From contig NC_090618.1 in the NCBI RefSeq assembly GCF_004359215.1, positions 3,489,467 through 3,544,810 of the forward strand: a DNA stretch of 55,344 nucleotides, in the 5' to 3' direction. This document shows positions 43,062 through 51,753 of this stretch, in pieces; positions within the stretch are counted from its first letter, which is position 1; the number at the start of each line of letters is the position of its first letter. Made by a program: the position numbers and the translations under genes. This stretch comes from Bremia lactucae (taxonomy: Eukaryota > Oomycota > Peronosporomycetes > Peronosporales > Peronosporaceae). The notes under the pieces were generated by a model, which searched no databases, was not told where the DNA came from, and saw only the letters and a list, made by a program, of their open reading frames with translations.

Positions 43062-43620
43062 TTGTTCCCTACATGAGCGACCTTTAAGAAAAAGATTCGC
43101 GCCATGTATCGGCCGCCGAAGACACCACGAGGTGTTGATTCAGGCGCGCTTCTTTGGAGCACGACAGGCGAAGCGATCTCTGCAAGAGTATGTGCAGGAG
43201 ATGTGCTTGCTGTTGGCATCCATTACTGTGGGTCCGATTCCGGAGTACATTAAGGTGCCCATGTTTATGAACGGACTACGGCATGGCTCATCGCTGCAGG
43301 ACCTTTTCAAAAAGGTGCCGTCGACAATAGAAGAGGCAATCCAAATTGCCTTAGTTGAGGAGCAATCCTACAACAGAGCCTTGGCAACTGCTTGGTAAAA
43401 GCCGTCGGCCAAGAGGACAGATGCCACTCCTGTGGAGTTAAACAATGCAGACGTGGTCTGTTACAAATGCGGCAAGCGCGGCCACATGATGGCTCGCTGC
43501 TATACCAGAGTCCATGCTGGGGCAAAAACGCCCAGCAAGAGGACTCCTCTCCCAAAGAGCGATGGTAAAAACAGCGTGCGCGACGCATGAGTTCTGCATC
43601 TGCCACTGAGGTGCCAGGAA
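43062..43620 (+). pseudogene. Gypsy gag, capsid C-terminus and zinc knuckle, inverted block
   Basis: The plus frame reads RFFGARQAKRSLQEYVQEMC, KVPMFMNGLRHGSSLQDLF and TIEEAIQIALVEEQSYNRAL. After one stop it gives a nucleocapsid with an intact CCHC knuckle, CYKCGKRGHMMARC, at about 43450-43500. It is on the opposite strand from the rest of the element's gag start and pol. Confidence 0.85.
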
Positions 43621-43784
43621 ATGCAGGAGCGCAGCAGGGGCAGGATGCTCTGCTGACGCGGACTCTGAAGCTGCGTCTTAGTTCAAAGCTGTCGAACAAA
43701 TGGGTAGCATAGTCCCTGAGGTCTCGAAATTTTGGACCTCAACCCTGCTGGTCTATAGCTCTCGAGTATGAGGCTATGAACAGG

Positions 43785-44110
43785 TGATGAAACTCCTTGT
43801 GTATTCGGGTGCATCACAAAATTATGTAAAACTTGCGGCTCCAAAACAGAGACTGGCGGTGTTCGAGTCGCTTTGTCAGGATGGCAAGCGAGAAGTGGTA
43901 ACCGTTCGTTTAGCGAAGGCGCGCTCGCCAAGTCTGAGGGAGTTCAAGTAGAACTCTCTCCTGTAAGGAGAAGTTCATAGTGCTACGTAAGGAGAGTCCG
44001 TATGACCTCATCCTAGGCATGCCAAGGTTGGCAAAACACCAACCAAGGATAGACTGGCGTACACGCAGAGTTGCGAGCTCTACGCAGGACACCGGAAAGG
44101 AAGAATTTTT
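43785..44110 (+). pseudogene. Gypsy aspartic protease, inverted block
   Basis: The plus frame reads LLVYSGASQNYVKLAAPKQR, the DSGAS box with the catalytic Asp changed to Tyr. It continues with REVVTVRLAKARSPS and, after frameshifts, PYDLILGMPRLAKHQPRIDW. It is inactive by that Asp change. Confidence 0.85.
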
Positions 44111-44275
44111 GGAAAGGCCTATGCAGCTGATGTCGCGTCGAACACAGTTAAGGGTGCGTTGACGGGATCAAACGTCACCAATTCCTACCCAGCTCGTGGG
44201 GGCTGGGGTTGTGAAAAGGACGATGACAAGTAGTCTTACGTTCGAATGTCCTGCACAGAGCCAAAAGCCTGTGGC

Positions 44276-44808
44276 CCTTAACATTTGCCATAAGCGTCGA
44301 GAAAACCAACTCTGAGGCCTTACCGCGCAAGCGCGACATGGCGTATCCGGCAGTCGTCCTTGATGAGCTGCACCACACCGCATTGCTCCACGGCTATCAG
44401 CCAGTGGACAATCGTGTGCACTGCAGTTCCATCGAACTAGGGCGGGTCCACCGAATGGGCTTCGGCTGATGCGGCCGGGCGGAGAGCATCTCAATAGTAT
44501 TGTAGAGCCTCGCTCCAAGCCTGGTCTCGCCTAAGCTCATCCTGAGTCTGATTAATATCTTCCGCAGCAGCATGGCTTTGTGCCTCGGACACGGCTCTCC
44601 GCTGTCCGAGCACGAATGTACAAACTGCTCCAACTGAGCAACATGTTGCTCAGGAGGACTGCCCAAGGGCCTGGCCAGGGCTTGTTCACCAAGACTTGTG
44701 CCAAGTGCTCTGCCACCCCCGATGATATTCGGAGAGGTGGGTAAGAAAGCTCATTCGATATTTTAGGCTCATCCTCACCGACACGCACAGAGATGCGGGT
44801 CGTGGGAA
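44276..44808 (-). pseudogene. Gag N-terminal region (family A copy 2)
   Basis: Minus frames run leftwards from the PBS, starting with LVALVILPTTRISVRVGEDE. They stop at about 44276, where the inverted block begins. No capsid motif is visible, and assignment is by position. Confidence 0.5.
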
Positions 44809-44826
44809 GAATTACAAGTGCTACCA
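44809..44826 (-). other. Primer-binding site of family A
   Basis: The minus strand reads TGGTAGCACTTGTAATTC, 2 nt from the LTR end. It shares TGGTARCACTT with the sites at 480 and 7010. Confidence 0.75.
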
Positions 44827-44828
44827 AG

Positions 44829-45345
44829 TGTAGGCGGGCTCGTCTATTCTGGCCACGCTCTACTTAAGCACACACCCTAGCACAGCGAGGAAGCGGTTTG
44901 ACCGTCTTCTCACACGTGCAGTGAGGTAGTTGGTGGGCACCTATGCGGCCTCACCCAACGAACTAAGTACCTTAGTACAAGTGACGTCACGGGAGCGGTA
45001 ATCCGTCTTCACGTGCGTACTTGTCAACTAGAAAGTGGTTTCAGACTGATTTATATTCAATTGTATTACATATAAATTCCAATTAAGATTAATCCTAAAA
45101 TGCCATCTCTGGAGATAGACTTTACTATGTATTGCGAGCGTATCTTTTTGAATATCTCGCGTATCGGATGACGCCCAATAATGCGAATGCCGTAAGGGAC
45201 ATCAAATACACAAGGGTGGGTTTACAATGTGAACCATACTCAAGTGGTAGGTATAATTACATCACTTAAGTAATTGACTATCCCCAAGTAAACAAAGTGT
45301 ATTTACTGGGGTTTGTGAATTAAAGGGCAACTTAAGCCCGTTTCA
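44829..45345 (-). repeat. 5' LTR of family A copy 2
   Basis: 517 bp, followed on the minus strand by the PBS. It is the nearest repeat to the gene island and faces away from the tepsin-like gene. Confidence 0.9.
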
Positions 45346-45350
45346 TAAAT

Positions 45351-45546
45351 ACATTTATCGCTAAAAGTCCGTTTTTTTAATACCACAAAAAGTTTTTTTT
45401 TTTCGAGCACCTGCCACGTAGTGAGCGAAGGAGGATACAAATTCTGTCATTAAGCGACGTCAAGGCCGAGTCGAAAAATAACGGCGCTGGTCTAGCTTCT
45501 CCCACCAACTACTACTTAAGTCGAGCCTCTCAGCCACAAGTAAACG
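45351..45546 (+). promoter_or_regulatory. 5' region of the tepsin-like gene
   Basis: Only about 196 bp separate the LTR target duplication from the start codon. The stretch has T-rich runs (45372-45405) and no clear TATA box. Any older upstream promoter was pushed 7.4 kb away by the insertion. Confidence 0.4.
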
Positions 45547-48147
45547 ATGGACAAGGCGCTTTTGACCCGTGCGACAAGCAAAGATGACACACCGACGCCT
45601 GGCTATCTCTACGGGGAAATCGCTCGCATGACACAGCACAGTTATGAAACGTGCACGAAGGTGCAAGATTATCTCATCAGTCGCGTGAAGAACAAGCACC
45701 ACTTTATCAAGTACAAGGCACTTCAGGTCATTAAACACGTGTGTCGCGAGGGTCGTGTTGACTTTAAGCGCGAAATGCAAAAGCATATTCCAATCATCAA
45801 AGAGTGTCTGCGTACGTACGCTTTCGATTTAAAGTGTTGCTAGGAGATGTATAGATTCGATTTGATTAAAATTTCGGGTTGTAATAGAGGTTCGCGGTGT
45901 GCCGGATCCACTGAAGGGTGACGAGTATTACCGTCGCGTTCGGGAGGCAGCGAAAGAGGTACTGGACGCCATTTACGATACGGATAATACGCCTGGACTG
46001 AGCGGCATGGGCATGTCAGCCCGCATCCAGGGTGTGGGGATTAATCCGAGTGACCATGGCAGCGGAAATTCTGGCTGGAGTTCGAAGATATGGGGTGGAA
46101 AGAATGCGAATGATAGCTCGCTGCCTCCTCCACCTATGGCCGGCCCACCTATAGGTGGATACAATGGAGGGGCGCCTCCAGGAGCTCCGTATGGATATCC
46201 AACGGACTCTCTTCCGGGCAACAATAATGGCCCACAACCGTATGGAGGACATCCGCCTTACGGCCAGCAACAGCCGGACTACTCCCATCAGGGATCATAT
46301 GGAGGCTCAGGCGGGGCTAATCCACCGTACGGTGGAGTCCCGCCAAATCAGTATGGTGGTGCGGCCCCTCCCTATCATGACCAAAAGTTCTCTGGAATTG
46401 GAAATCCCATGTACCAGGATCCACGTGCAGATGAAAAGGGATTTTTTAAAGGACTTAAGGAAAAGGTGGCGTCGAAATACAGCAAGTCTGACAAATCCAC
46501 GTTTGGTAGTGGCCCCCCTGGTTCGTCAAACCCGCCTGAGGGCTGGAGTTTTGCGACGAATCGTGGACCGACAGGAGGAACCTATGGACCAAGTCCTGCG
46601 CCGTATAATCCCGAGGAACCGTACAGGCCAACAGGATTTGCAGGTGGAGGCTACCGTCCTGGTGGCTACGGACAAGACCCACGAGAATCTGCTAGCTCCC
46701 AACTGCGTGAAAAATCTTACGGTACGCTTTTATGTATTTTGGGGCTTGGATATTTTTAAAAAAATATTTGTGAAATTTAGATGGCGATCGTAAAAAAGGC
46801 CGTGTAGGTGGGGCATGGAGCGATGCTGATGCGCCATCAGCTGGAGGCGCGTCTGGAATGCCGCAAAGCAGTGGTCAAGAGAGCCGTGCTCAGAGCTTTA
46901 ATGGTAGCGCGCGTGATGTGCGTTCGTACACGCGGAATTCGGATTATGACTATGATGAAAAACGTCGTGAGGCTCCCACGGGACCGAGAGCTTTTCCACA
47001 GGCTCCGATACCCATCGGTCAGACGTCGGGCGCACAGTCGGATGGAGCATATGAACGTAACCTGGTTACTGCGCTGTGTGCTCCCGGCGGTATGCGTGCT
47101 GTTCCTCCAAAAGACAAGATGGACATATTTTTAAAGAGCGCGCTTACTCTGGACGCCGAAATCGTGGGCCCTATTTTAGAAGACTGCTTGTTAGATGATC
47201 AGTGGACGGTTGTATCGAAGGCGCTAGCGACTATTGACGCTTTGCTAAAGACGGACGGATGCGAAGAGTTTGAAGAATACTTTAGCGAAAACTACAGCGA
47301 AATCGAGTCTTGTGCCAAGTCAGAGAAGGCAGCGGTGCGCGACCGTGCGATCAAGGTATTGAACCACCTTGATATTTCGACTGACGTCCGAGGATCTTCG
47401 TCCAATTCTGACTTGTCCAAGAAGAGCAAGCCATCAAGTCACAGGATGCAGCCAGCTGCAGGAGAGGCTGATCTCTTGGGAGCTTTTGACGACACGACTT
47501 CTGCGGGCGACGGTGGTTCACTCTTTTCAGGGTTGCAGACAGGTGCTGTTTCGCAGCAATCAGCGCAAGAATATTCGCAGCCTGCAGGCACTGCACAGAA
47601 AATGACAGACATGTTTGGCGGACTACAGCTGCAGAGTAGTACAGAAGGCACAGCGTCGGCTCCCGAGCCATCCCAATCAGCAGCTCCTGCTCCTGTTGCT
47701 GCTGTTTCTACAGCTCCTTCTGCTCCCGTGTTAACGGCGTCAACTAACAAGACGATGGTCTTGGACCCGCTTCTAGAACCCGTACCGGTGGCGCCTGTGA
47801 TGAATCAGGGCTTTGGTGGCCCCATGAACATGAATATGATGAACTTTAGCACGCCCCAGCAAATGGCGCAGATGCAGCAGATGCAACAGATGCAGTACAT
47901 GCAACAGATGCAACAGATGCAGCAAATGCAACAAATGCAATACATGCAACAGATGCAACAAATGCAAGGGATGGGTGGCAACCCAGGAGGCTCCCAAGTA
48001 ATTGGTGCTGCAATGACTCCGACTGGTTACATTGCCAAGACTATTCAGGAGCCGACTGAAGGTCTGGCGTCCGACTCGGGATTTGGCTTTATAAAGAAAA
48101 AGGACGACTCATTTAACTTTGTCAAGGACGCGATGAAAAACGGTTAG
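45547..48147 (+). CDS. TEPSIN: Tepsin-like ENTH-domain protein (AP-4 coat accessory), 3 exons
   Basis: Exons are 45547-45811, 45888-46721 and 46781-48147, giving 821 residues. Intron 1 is GTACGT..TAATAG (76 nt) and intron 2 is GTACGC..TTTAG (59 nt); both joins keep frame. Residues 1-125 form an ENTH-like helical domain (SKDDTPTPGYLYGEIARMTQ, then across intron 1 VPDPLKGDEYYRRVREAAKE). This is the layout of animal tepsin and plant MTV1, which act with AP-4 and clathrin at the trans-Golgi. Residues 140-365 are Gly/Pro/Tyr/Gln-rich and unstructured. About 456-570 is a second helical domain (NLVTALCAPGGMRAVPPKDK) like tepsin's VHS-type module. About 725-765 is a Met/Gln repeat. Sorting-coat function is inferred from the family. 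A role as a general epsin is the alternative. Confidence 0.8.
47858..47972 (+). repeat. ATGCAGCAG-type coding microsatellite
   Basis: A run of ATG CAG/CAA CAG units encodes MAQMQQMQQMQYMQQ and similar repeats in exon 3 of the tepsin-like gene. Length is likely to vary between strains. Confidence 0.85.
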
Positions 48148-48491
48148 GCGGTGACCCTTGTATACTAGGCACACCTTTAGTGGCTGAATCTGAAGCGCAT
48201 TGACGTTGCATCTACAGATACAGTCAAGAATTGTTGGTATACACGAACGTTGTGGACGTGTCGTGTGCCAGATTTTTAGCGGATTTAAAAAATACCAATG
48301 TACTTAGTGCATTCAAGCGTGCCGCAAATCACGGAAAGTATTAATATGTCTCCTAAATTCGTCACGCTTCTCCTTCATCGATTTTCTTGCGTGTTGTATG
48401 TAATCTGTCGTGTCCAGGATTAGCCGCTTGTGATTTTTGTATTTGATATAAACGACATGTAAATTTTGGAAGCGACCCCCCTGAAAGATCT
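48148..48491. terminator. Shared 3' region of two convergent genes
   Basis: This is the 344 bp between the tepsin-like stop and the stop of the minus-strand gene. Both poly(A) sites must lie here. I see no perfect AATAAA on either strand, which is usual in oomycetes. Confidence 0.4.
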
Positions 48492-49128
48492 TTAAACGAC
48501 GCATATTGCCCCAAAGTTTCGTTCGTGATACTGCCTCAATCTTTCCAATACGACATCTACCGCTTGTTCCAGCCAAATAGACACCTCAACACTTTTGTCG
48601 TAGCTGTAATCACCCAACGTCTCGACAAGCTAGTGCATTCATTAGACCCTGGATTTTAGTTCCAGCAATTTTGATTACCTGGTCGAATACCTTTGTTGGT
48701 TCTCCTTTCTTGTCGAAAATCACGTGCTCTACCACTTCGTCGCAGTTATTGACAATGACGGGTTCTTGATGACGACGCTACTTACCTTGAACAAAAAACT
48801 CGATATCTGACTCGTGCGTCTTGACCAACTCCACCAGTACCGCCACCAATAAGCCCGCCAAGCTACTATTCTCTACTAGAAACTCTCGCAGCTCAGCAAC
48901 CCCAGCAAGCCAGTCTTGTAATTGCTGCTCTACCCACAGCTGTTTTAAATTTAACACGTGGGTGGTCAAAACGTCCGAAATCCCCGAAGTTTTATCTTCG
49001 ACTTCGTCAATTTCAGAAAAATTCGACTCGCGCGGCCACGACAGTTGAAGGCAAGACTGCATAAGACGACCTCGCTTCATTATATAGGTGGCTAAAGCAA
49101 AGCGCATGATCTTGCTGGTCATTTCCAT
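48492..49128 (-). CDS. Unknown 176-aa protein, 3 exons
   Basis: The proposed exons on the minus strand are 49128-48786, 48728-48679 and 48629-48492. Intron 1 (57 nt, GTAAGT..GGTAG) and intron 2 (49 nt, GTAATC..ACTAG, with a TCTAAT branch-like site) both restore one frame. For intron 2 a donor 12 nt upstream (GTATTC) is also possible. The product begins MEMTSKIMRFALATYIMKRG. It is Leu- and Glu-rich and probably all helical (WVEQQLQDWLAGVAELREFL), and ends with LVETLGDYSYDKSVEVS and YHERNFGAICVV. No signal peptide or membrane segment. I do not recognise the family. Its start is 174 bp from the permease start, on the other strand. Confidence 0.65.
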
Positions 49129-49302
49129 CGGCTTAATCGATTATAAAGCAACTTGCAGAATGGAGGAATGAACGTCACTTCAACTTTCCTATAGGATAGC
49201 ATATGTTTGTGTGGTAGCACTTAATTATCTCCTAAACCTCAATTTCTGTAGTTTCGTTTAAGTCTTTTTGCAAGGAAGATATTAGACCGTCCGCATCGGT
49301 TT
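49129..49302. promoter_or_regulatory. 174-bp divergent promoter
   Basis: It separates the start codons of the unknown minus-strand gene and the permease. Pyrimidine-rich stretches such as CAACTTTCC lie in it. No certain initiator was identified. Confidence 0.45.
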
Positions 49303-51420
49303 ATGAACGACCTCAAGGTGGCGTTGCTGTCATCATCAGCCGCAGAAGCCTCTACACATCCTCACGTATCAGTAGTCTCCTCTCCAGCTCACCGCTTCTC
49401 TCGATTTCGCGACTTGAAAGGGCGTGGCTCTCATGCATATTCCAAGTGGATGTATCCCCCAGAAGGCGAGTTCCGTCGACTTGTCGTGCCTCCACACTCT
49501 ATTCAAGCAACGCGTGACCGCCTTCAGATTTCGAAAGACCATCTTGGTGAGTGGCCATCCACCGCCATATGTGGAAACGATATCTTGGCCAGTGTGCTTT
49601 ACTCGTCAGGGATTGTGTCTGCTAAAGCTGGCAAGCTTACGCCCTTGGCGCAAACTCTTGTGGCTTTTGTGCTTTATCTCTTTCGCTCCATCTACGAGGA
49701 AGCTGTGACTGCAATTCCCTTGAACGGAGGTTCTTACAACATTCTTTTGAATACCACGTCCAAGCGCACAGCCGCAGTGGCTGCAACGCTTGGCATCATC
49801 TCGTACTTGGCCACGGGGGTAGTCTCGGGCACATCTGCGTTGCGGTACCTTGATACTCAAGTCAACGTCAGTGTTGTGCCCGGTACGATAGGACTACTCT
49901 TTCTATTCGCTATTCTGTCGATCATTGGCATAGCCGAGAGTGCGTCCGTTGCTCTAGTAATATTTATCGTTCATGTAGCAACATTGACGCTCCTAAGTGG
50001 ATTTTCGCTCTTGTATGCTGTGCAAAATCCTGCAATTTTTTGGCAAAACATAAAGACAGACTTTCCTGATGTAAATGTAGCAGGCGATGTAATAAAAGGG
50101 AATTTGCTGACAGGAATTTTCTACGGATATTCATCGGCCATGCTGGGAATCACTGGTTTTGAAACCTCGGCGCAATTTGTCGAAGAACAAGCGCCTGGAG
50201 TGTTTCGAAAGACTTTGCGTAATATGTGGGTGTTTGCGACATTTTACAATTTATTGCTGTCCTTCTTAACGCTCGCAGTGCTGCCTCTTGAAGGCCCTGA
50301 TGGAATTTACAGCGACAAGGATGTTGTCTTGGCTTCGATGGGTCGTGTCGCGGCTGGCAAGTGGTTAGAGAGTTGGGTCTCGATTGACGCCTTTGTTGTG
50401 TTGGCTGGAGGCGTGCTGACGTCGTATGTGGGGATTACGGGTCTTGTACGTCGTCTAGCGTTCGACCGCGTGCTTCCAGCTTTCCTGACACAGACTAACA
50501 AGTGGCGCGGTACGAACCATTACATCATCTTGCTTTTTTTCGTCTTGCAGTCCAGCCTCGTCCTTCTGTTGCGTGCCGATGCATCAGTGCTCGCTGGTGT
50601 ATTCACGTTTGCGTTTCTCGGTGTTATGGCTCTGTTTGCTTTTGGCTGCATTCTTCTCAAGCTTAAGCGTGATGACATTCCACGCGACGTGCGTGCCCCG
50701 TGGTGGAGTTGTATATTTGGACTTGTGATGGTCCTGCTAGGGCTACTGGGAAATTTGCTGGGAGACCCTGCCATTTTTACATACTTTGCCCTGTATTTTG
50801 TGGTGTTTTCATTCACGATGTTTGTGATGCTAGAACGCGTCTTTATTCTGCGTATTGTGCTATATATAATGAAGCAATTGTTTCCATCTCGCAGTGACTC
50901 CTGTAAAGACAATGAAGCGGCAACATCTCAAGGCTCATACAAGAAAGAAAGTAGGACAGGAGCCAAAGGAGGCCGCACGATTACGGCAGTGCTGCAAGAC
51001 ATTCACCTCCCGCAGATCGTATTTTTTCTGAAAGCACCTGATTTATCGGTTTTAAATAAGGCCATTCTTTACGTGCGCAAGAACGAGCAAACACACAATT
51101 TGCTCATAGTTTATGTCAGTGAGGACGCGAACTTGGAAAAAGATTTTAATGCTGAAGTGACTGAAGCCGATGTGCAGCGACGACAGATGGAGCGGGAAAA
51201 GGTAAAGGACATGGGCGCAATGACTAGTATGTTTGACATCACGTACCCAAAGCTCAAGATCGACTTTGTTCACGCGTGCGGCTCAGCCTTTGACGCTTCT
51301 TTCGTGCACTGGCTATCAAAGGAATTGCACGTGCCACCCAACATGATGTTTATCCGACAGCCTAGTACGAAGCATATTCATCGAGTTACAGCTTTAGGCG
51401 TCCGGGTCATAACTAGTTAA
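49303..51420 (+). CDS. APC-superfamily amino acid/polyamine-type permease
   Basis: This is an intron-free frame of 705 residues. Residues 1-85 are a hydrophilic N-terminus. About 86-530 form a polytopic membrane domain of 11-12 segments. Its first segment has GNDILASVLYSSG, the Gly-rich broken helix typical of APC transporters, followed by AVTAIPLNGGSYNILLNTTS, the usual PxxGGxY motif of substrate-facing loops. A GFETSAQFVEEQAPGVFRKT stretch matches the family's GFE..S..EE...P.R.FP region. About 555-705 is a soluble tail (QIVFFLKAPDLSVLNKAI, HNLLIVYVSEDA) resembling a USP-like fold. It probably imports amino acids or polyamines across the plasma membrane or a vacuole; substrate cannot be read. 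It is convergent with the acyltransferase. Confidence 0.88.
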   Translation: MNDLKVALLSSSAAEASTHPHVSVVSSPAHRFSRFRDLKGRGSHAYSKWMYPPEGEFRRLVVPPHSIQATRDRLQISKDHLGEWPSTAICGNDILASVLYSSGIVSAKAGKLTPLAQTLVAFVLYLFRSIYEEAVTAIPLNGGSYNILLNTTSKRTAAVAATLGIISYLATGVVSGTSALRYLDTQVNVSVVPGTIGLLFLFAILSIIGIAESASVALVIFIVHVATLTLLSGFSLLYAVQNPAIFWQNIKTDFPDVNVAGDVIKGNLLTGIFYGYSSAMLGITGFETSAQFVEEQAPGVFRKTLRNMWVFATFYNLLLSFLTLAVLPLEGPDGIYSDKDVVLASMGRVAAGKWLESWVSIDAFVVLAGGVLTSYVGITGLVRRLAFDRVLPAFLTQTNKWRGTNHYIILLFFVLQSSLVLLLRADASVLAGVFTFAFLGVMALFAFGCILLKLKRDDIPRDVRAPWWSCIFGLVMVLLGLLGNLLGDPAIFTYFALYFVVFSFTMFVMLERVFILRIVLYIMKQLFPSRSDSCKDNEAATSQGSYKKESRTGAKGGRTITAVLQDIHLPQIVFFLKAPDLSVLNKAILYVRKNEQTHNLLIVYVSEDANLEKDFNAEVTEADVQRRQMEREKVKDMGAMTSMFDITYPKLKIDFVHACGSAFDASFVHWLSKELHVPPNMMFIRQPSTKHIHRVTALGVRVITS

Positions 51421-51753
51421 AAGTGAAATGAGTATGTGGGCAAGCAAGATTATTTTGTAGTCGTTCGTGAGATCTCTTACAATTTTTGATGAGGACTGAT
51501 GAAGCTATCGACTATGTCTCAACGGCTCATACGCTGCCTACACAAACTTTCCATTTAGCAAAAAACATTTCAATATGTAACAGAGTGCTATAGCTCTCGA
51601 CTCAGTGCTATCAAGAGTAAGATTAAAACTGTAAGATTTTATTGACTCTATTATGGTGAGTAAGTAGTGCGCAACATCCTTGTGGACCATTTGCTCCCTT
51701 CACATTCTATGGTAATCACCGACCATACACGAAGAATTAACGAGTCAATAATC
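51421..51753. terminator. Shared 3' region of permease and acyltransferase genes
   Basis: A 333-bp AT-rich spacer between two convergent stop codons. No other feature seen. Confidence 0.4.

Larger units (their letters stand above)
37970..45350 (-). mobile_element. Complete family A Ty3/Gypsy LTR retrotransposon (copy 2)
   Basis: Both LTRs are 517 bp (37975-38491 and 44829-45345) and in the same orientation. They are flanked by the 5-bp duplication TAAAT at 37970-37974 and 45346-45350. The PBS (44809-44826) and PPT (38492-38504) show that the element reads on the minus strand. Order in that direction: LTR, PBS, gag start, an inverted gag/protease block (43062-44275, now plus), protease-RT linker, RT, RNase H, integrase, chromodomain, aORF1 in antisense, PPT, LTR. 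The LTRs differ at many positions, including their ends (TGTTCC against TGAAAC), so the insertion is old. Its 5' LTR lies 201 bp upstream of the tepsin-like start codon. Confidence 0.9.

Noticed and set aside
46155..46793. A long 212-codon frame overlapping the tepsin-like gene.
   Set aside because: It is the +1 frame of a Gly/Pro-rich exon with low stop density; the spliced ENTH frame explains the region.
47773..47997. A minus-strand frame of Leu-His repeats.
   Set aside because: It is the shadow of the Met/Gln repeat in exon 3 of the tepsin-like gene.
48765..48785. A 21-nt in-frame segment with GT..AG ends and a stop codon looked like an ultra-short intron.
   Set aside because: The same donor with an acceptor 36 nt further on gives a normal 57-nt intron that also keeps frame and joins coding sequence, so no unusual splicing is needed.
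50520..50912. A 130-codon minus-strand frame within the permease.
   Set aside because: It is a shadow of a strongly coding membrane-protein frame, with no family signature.
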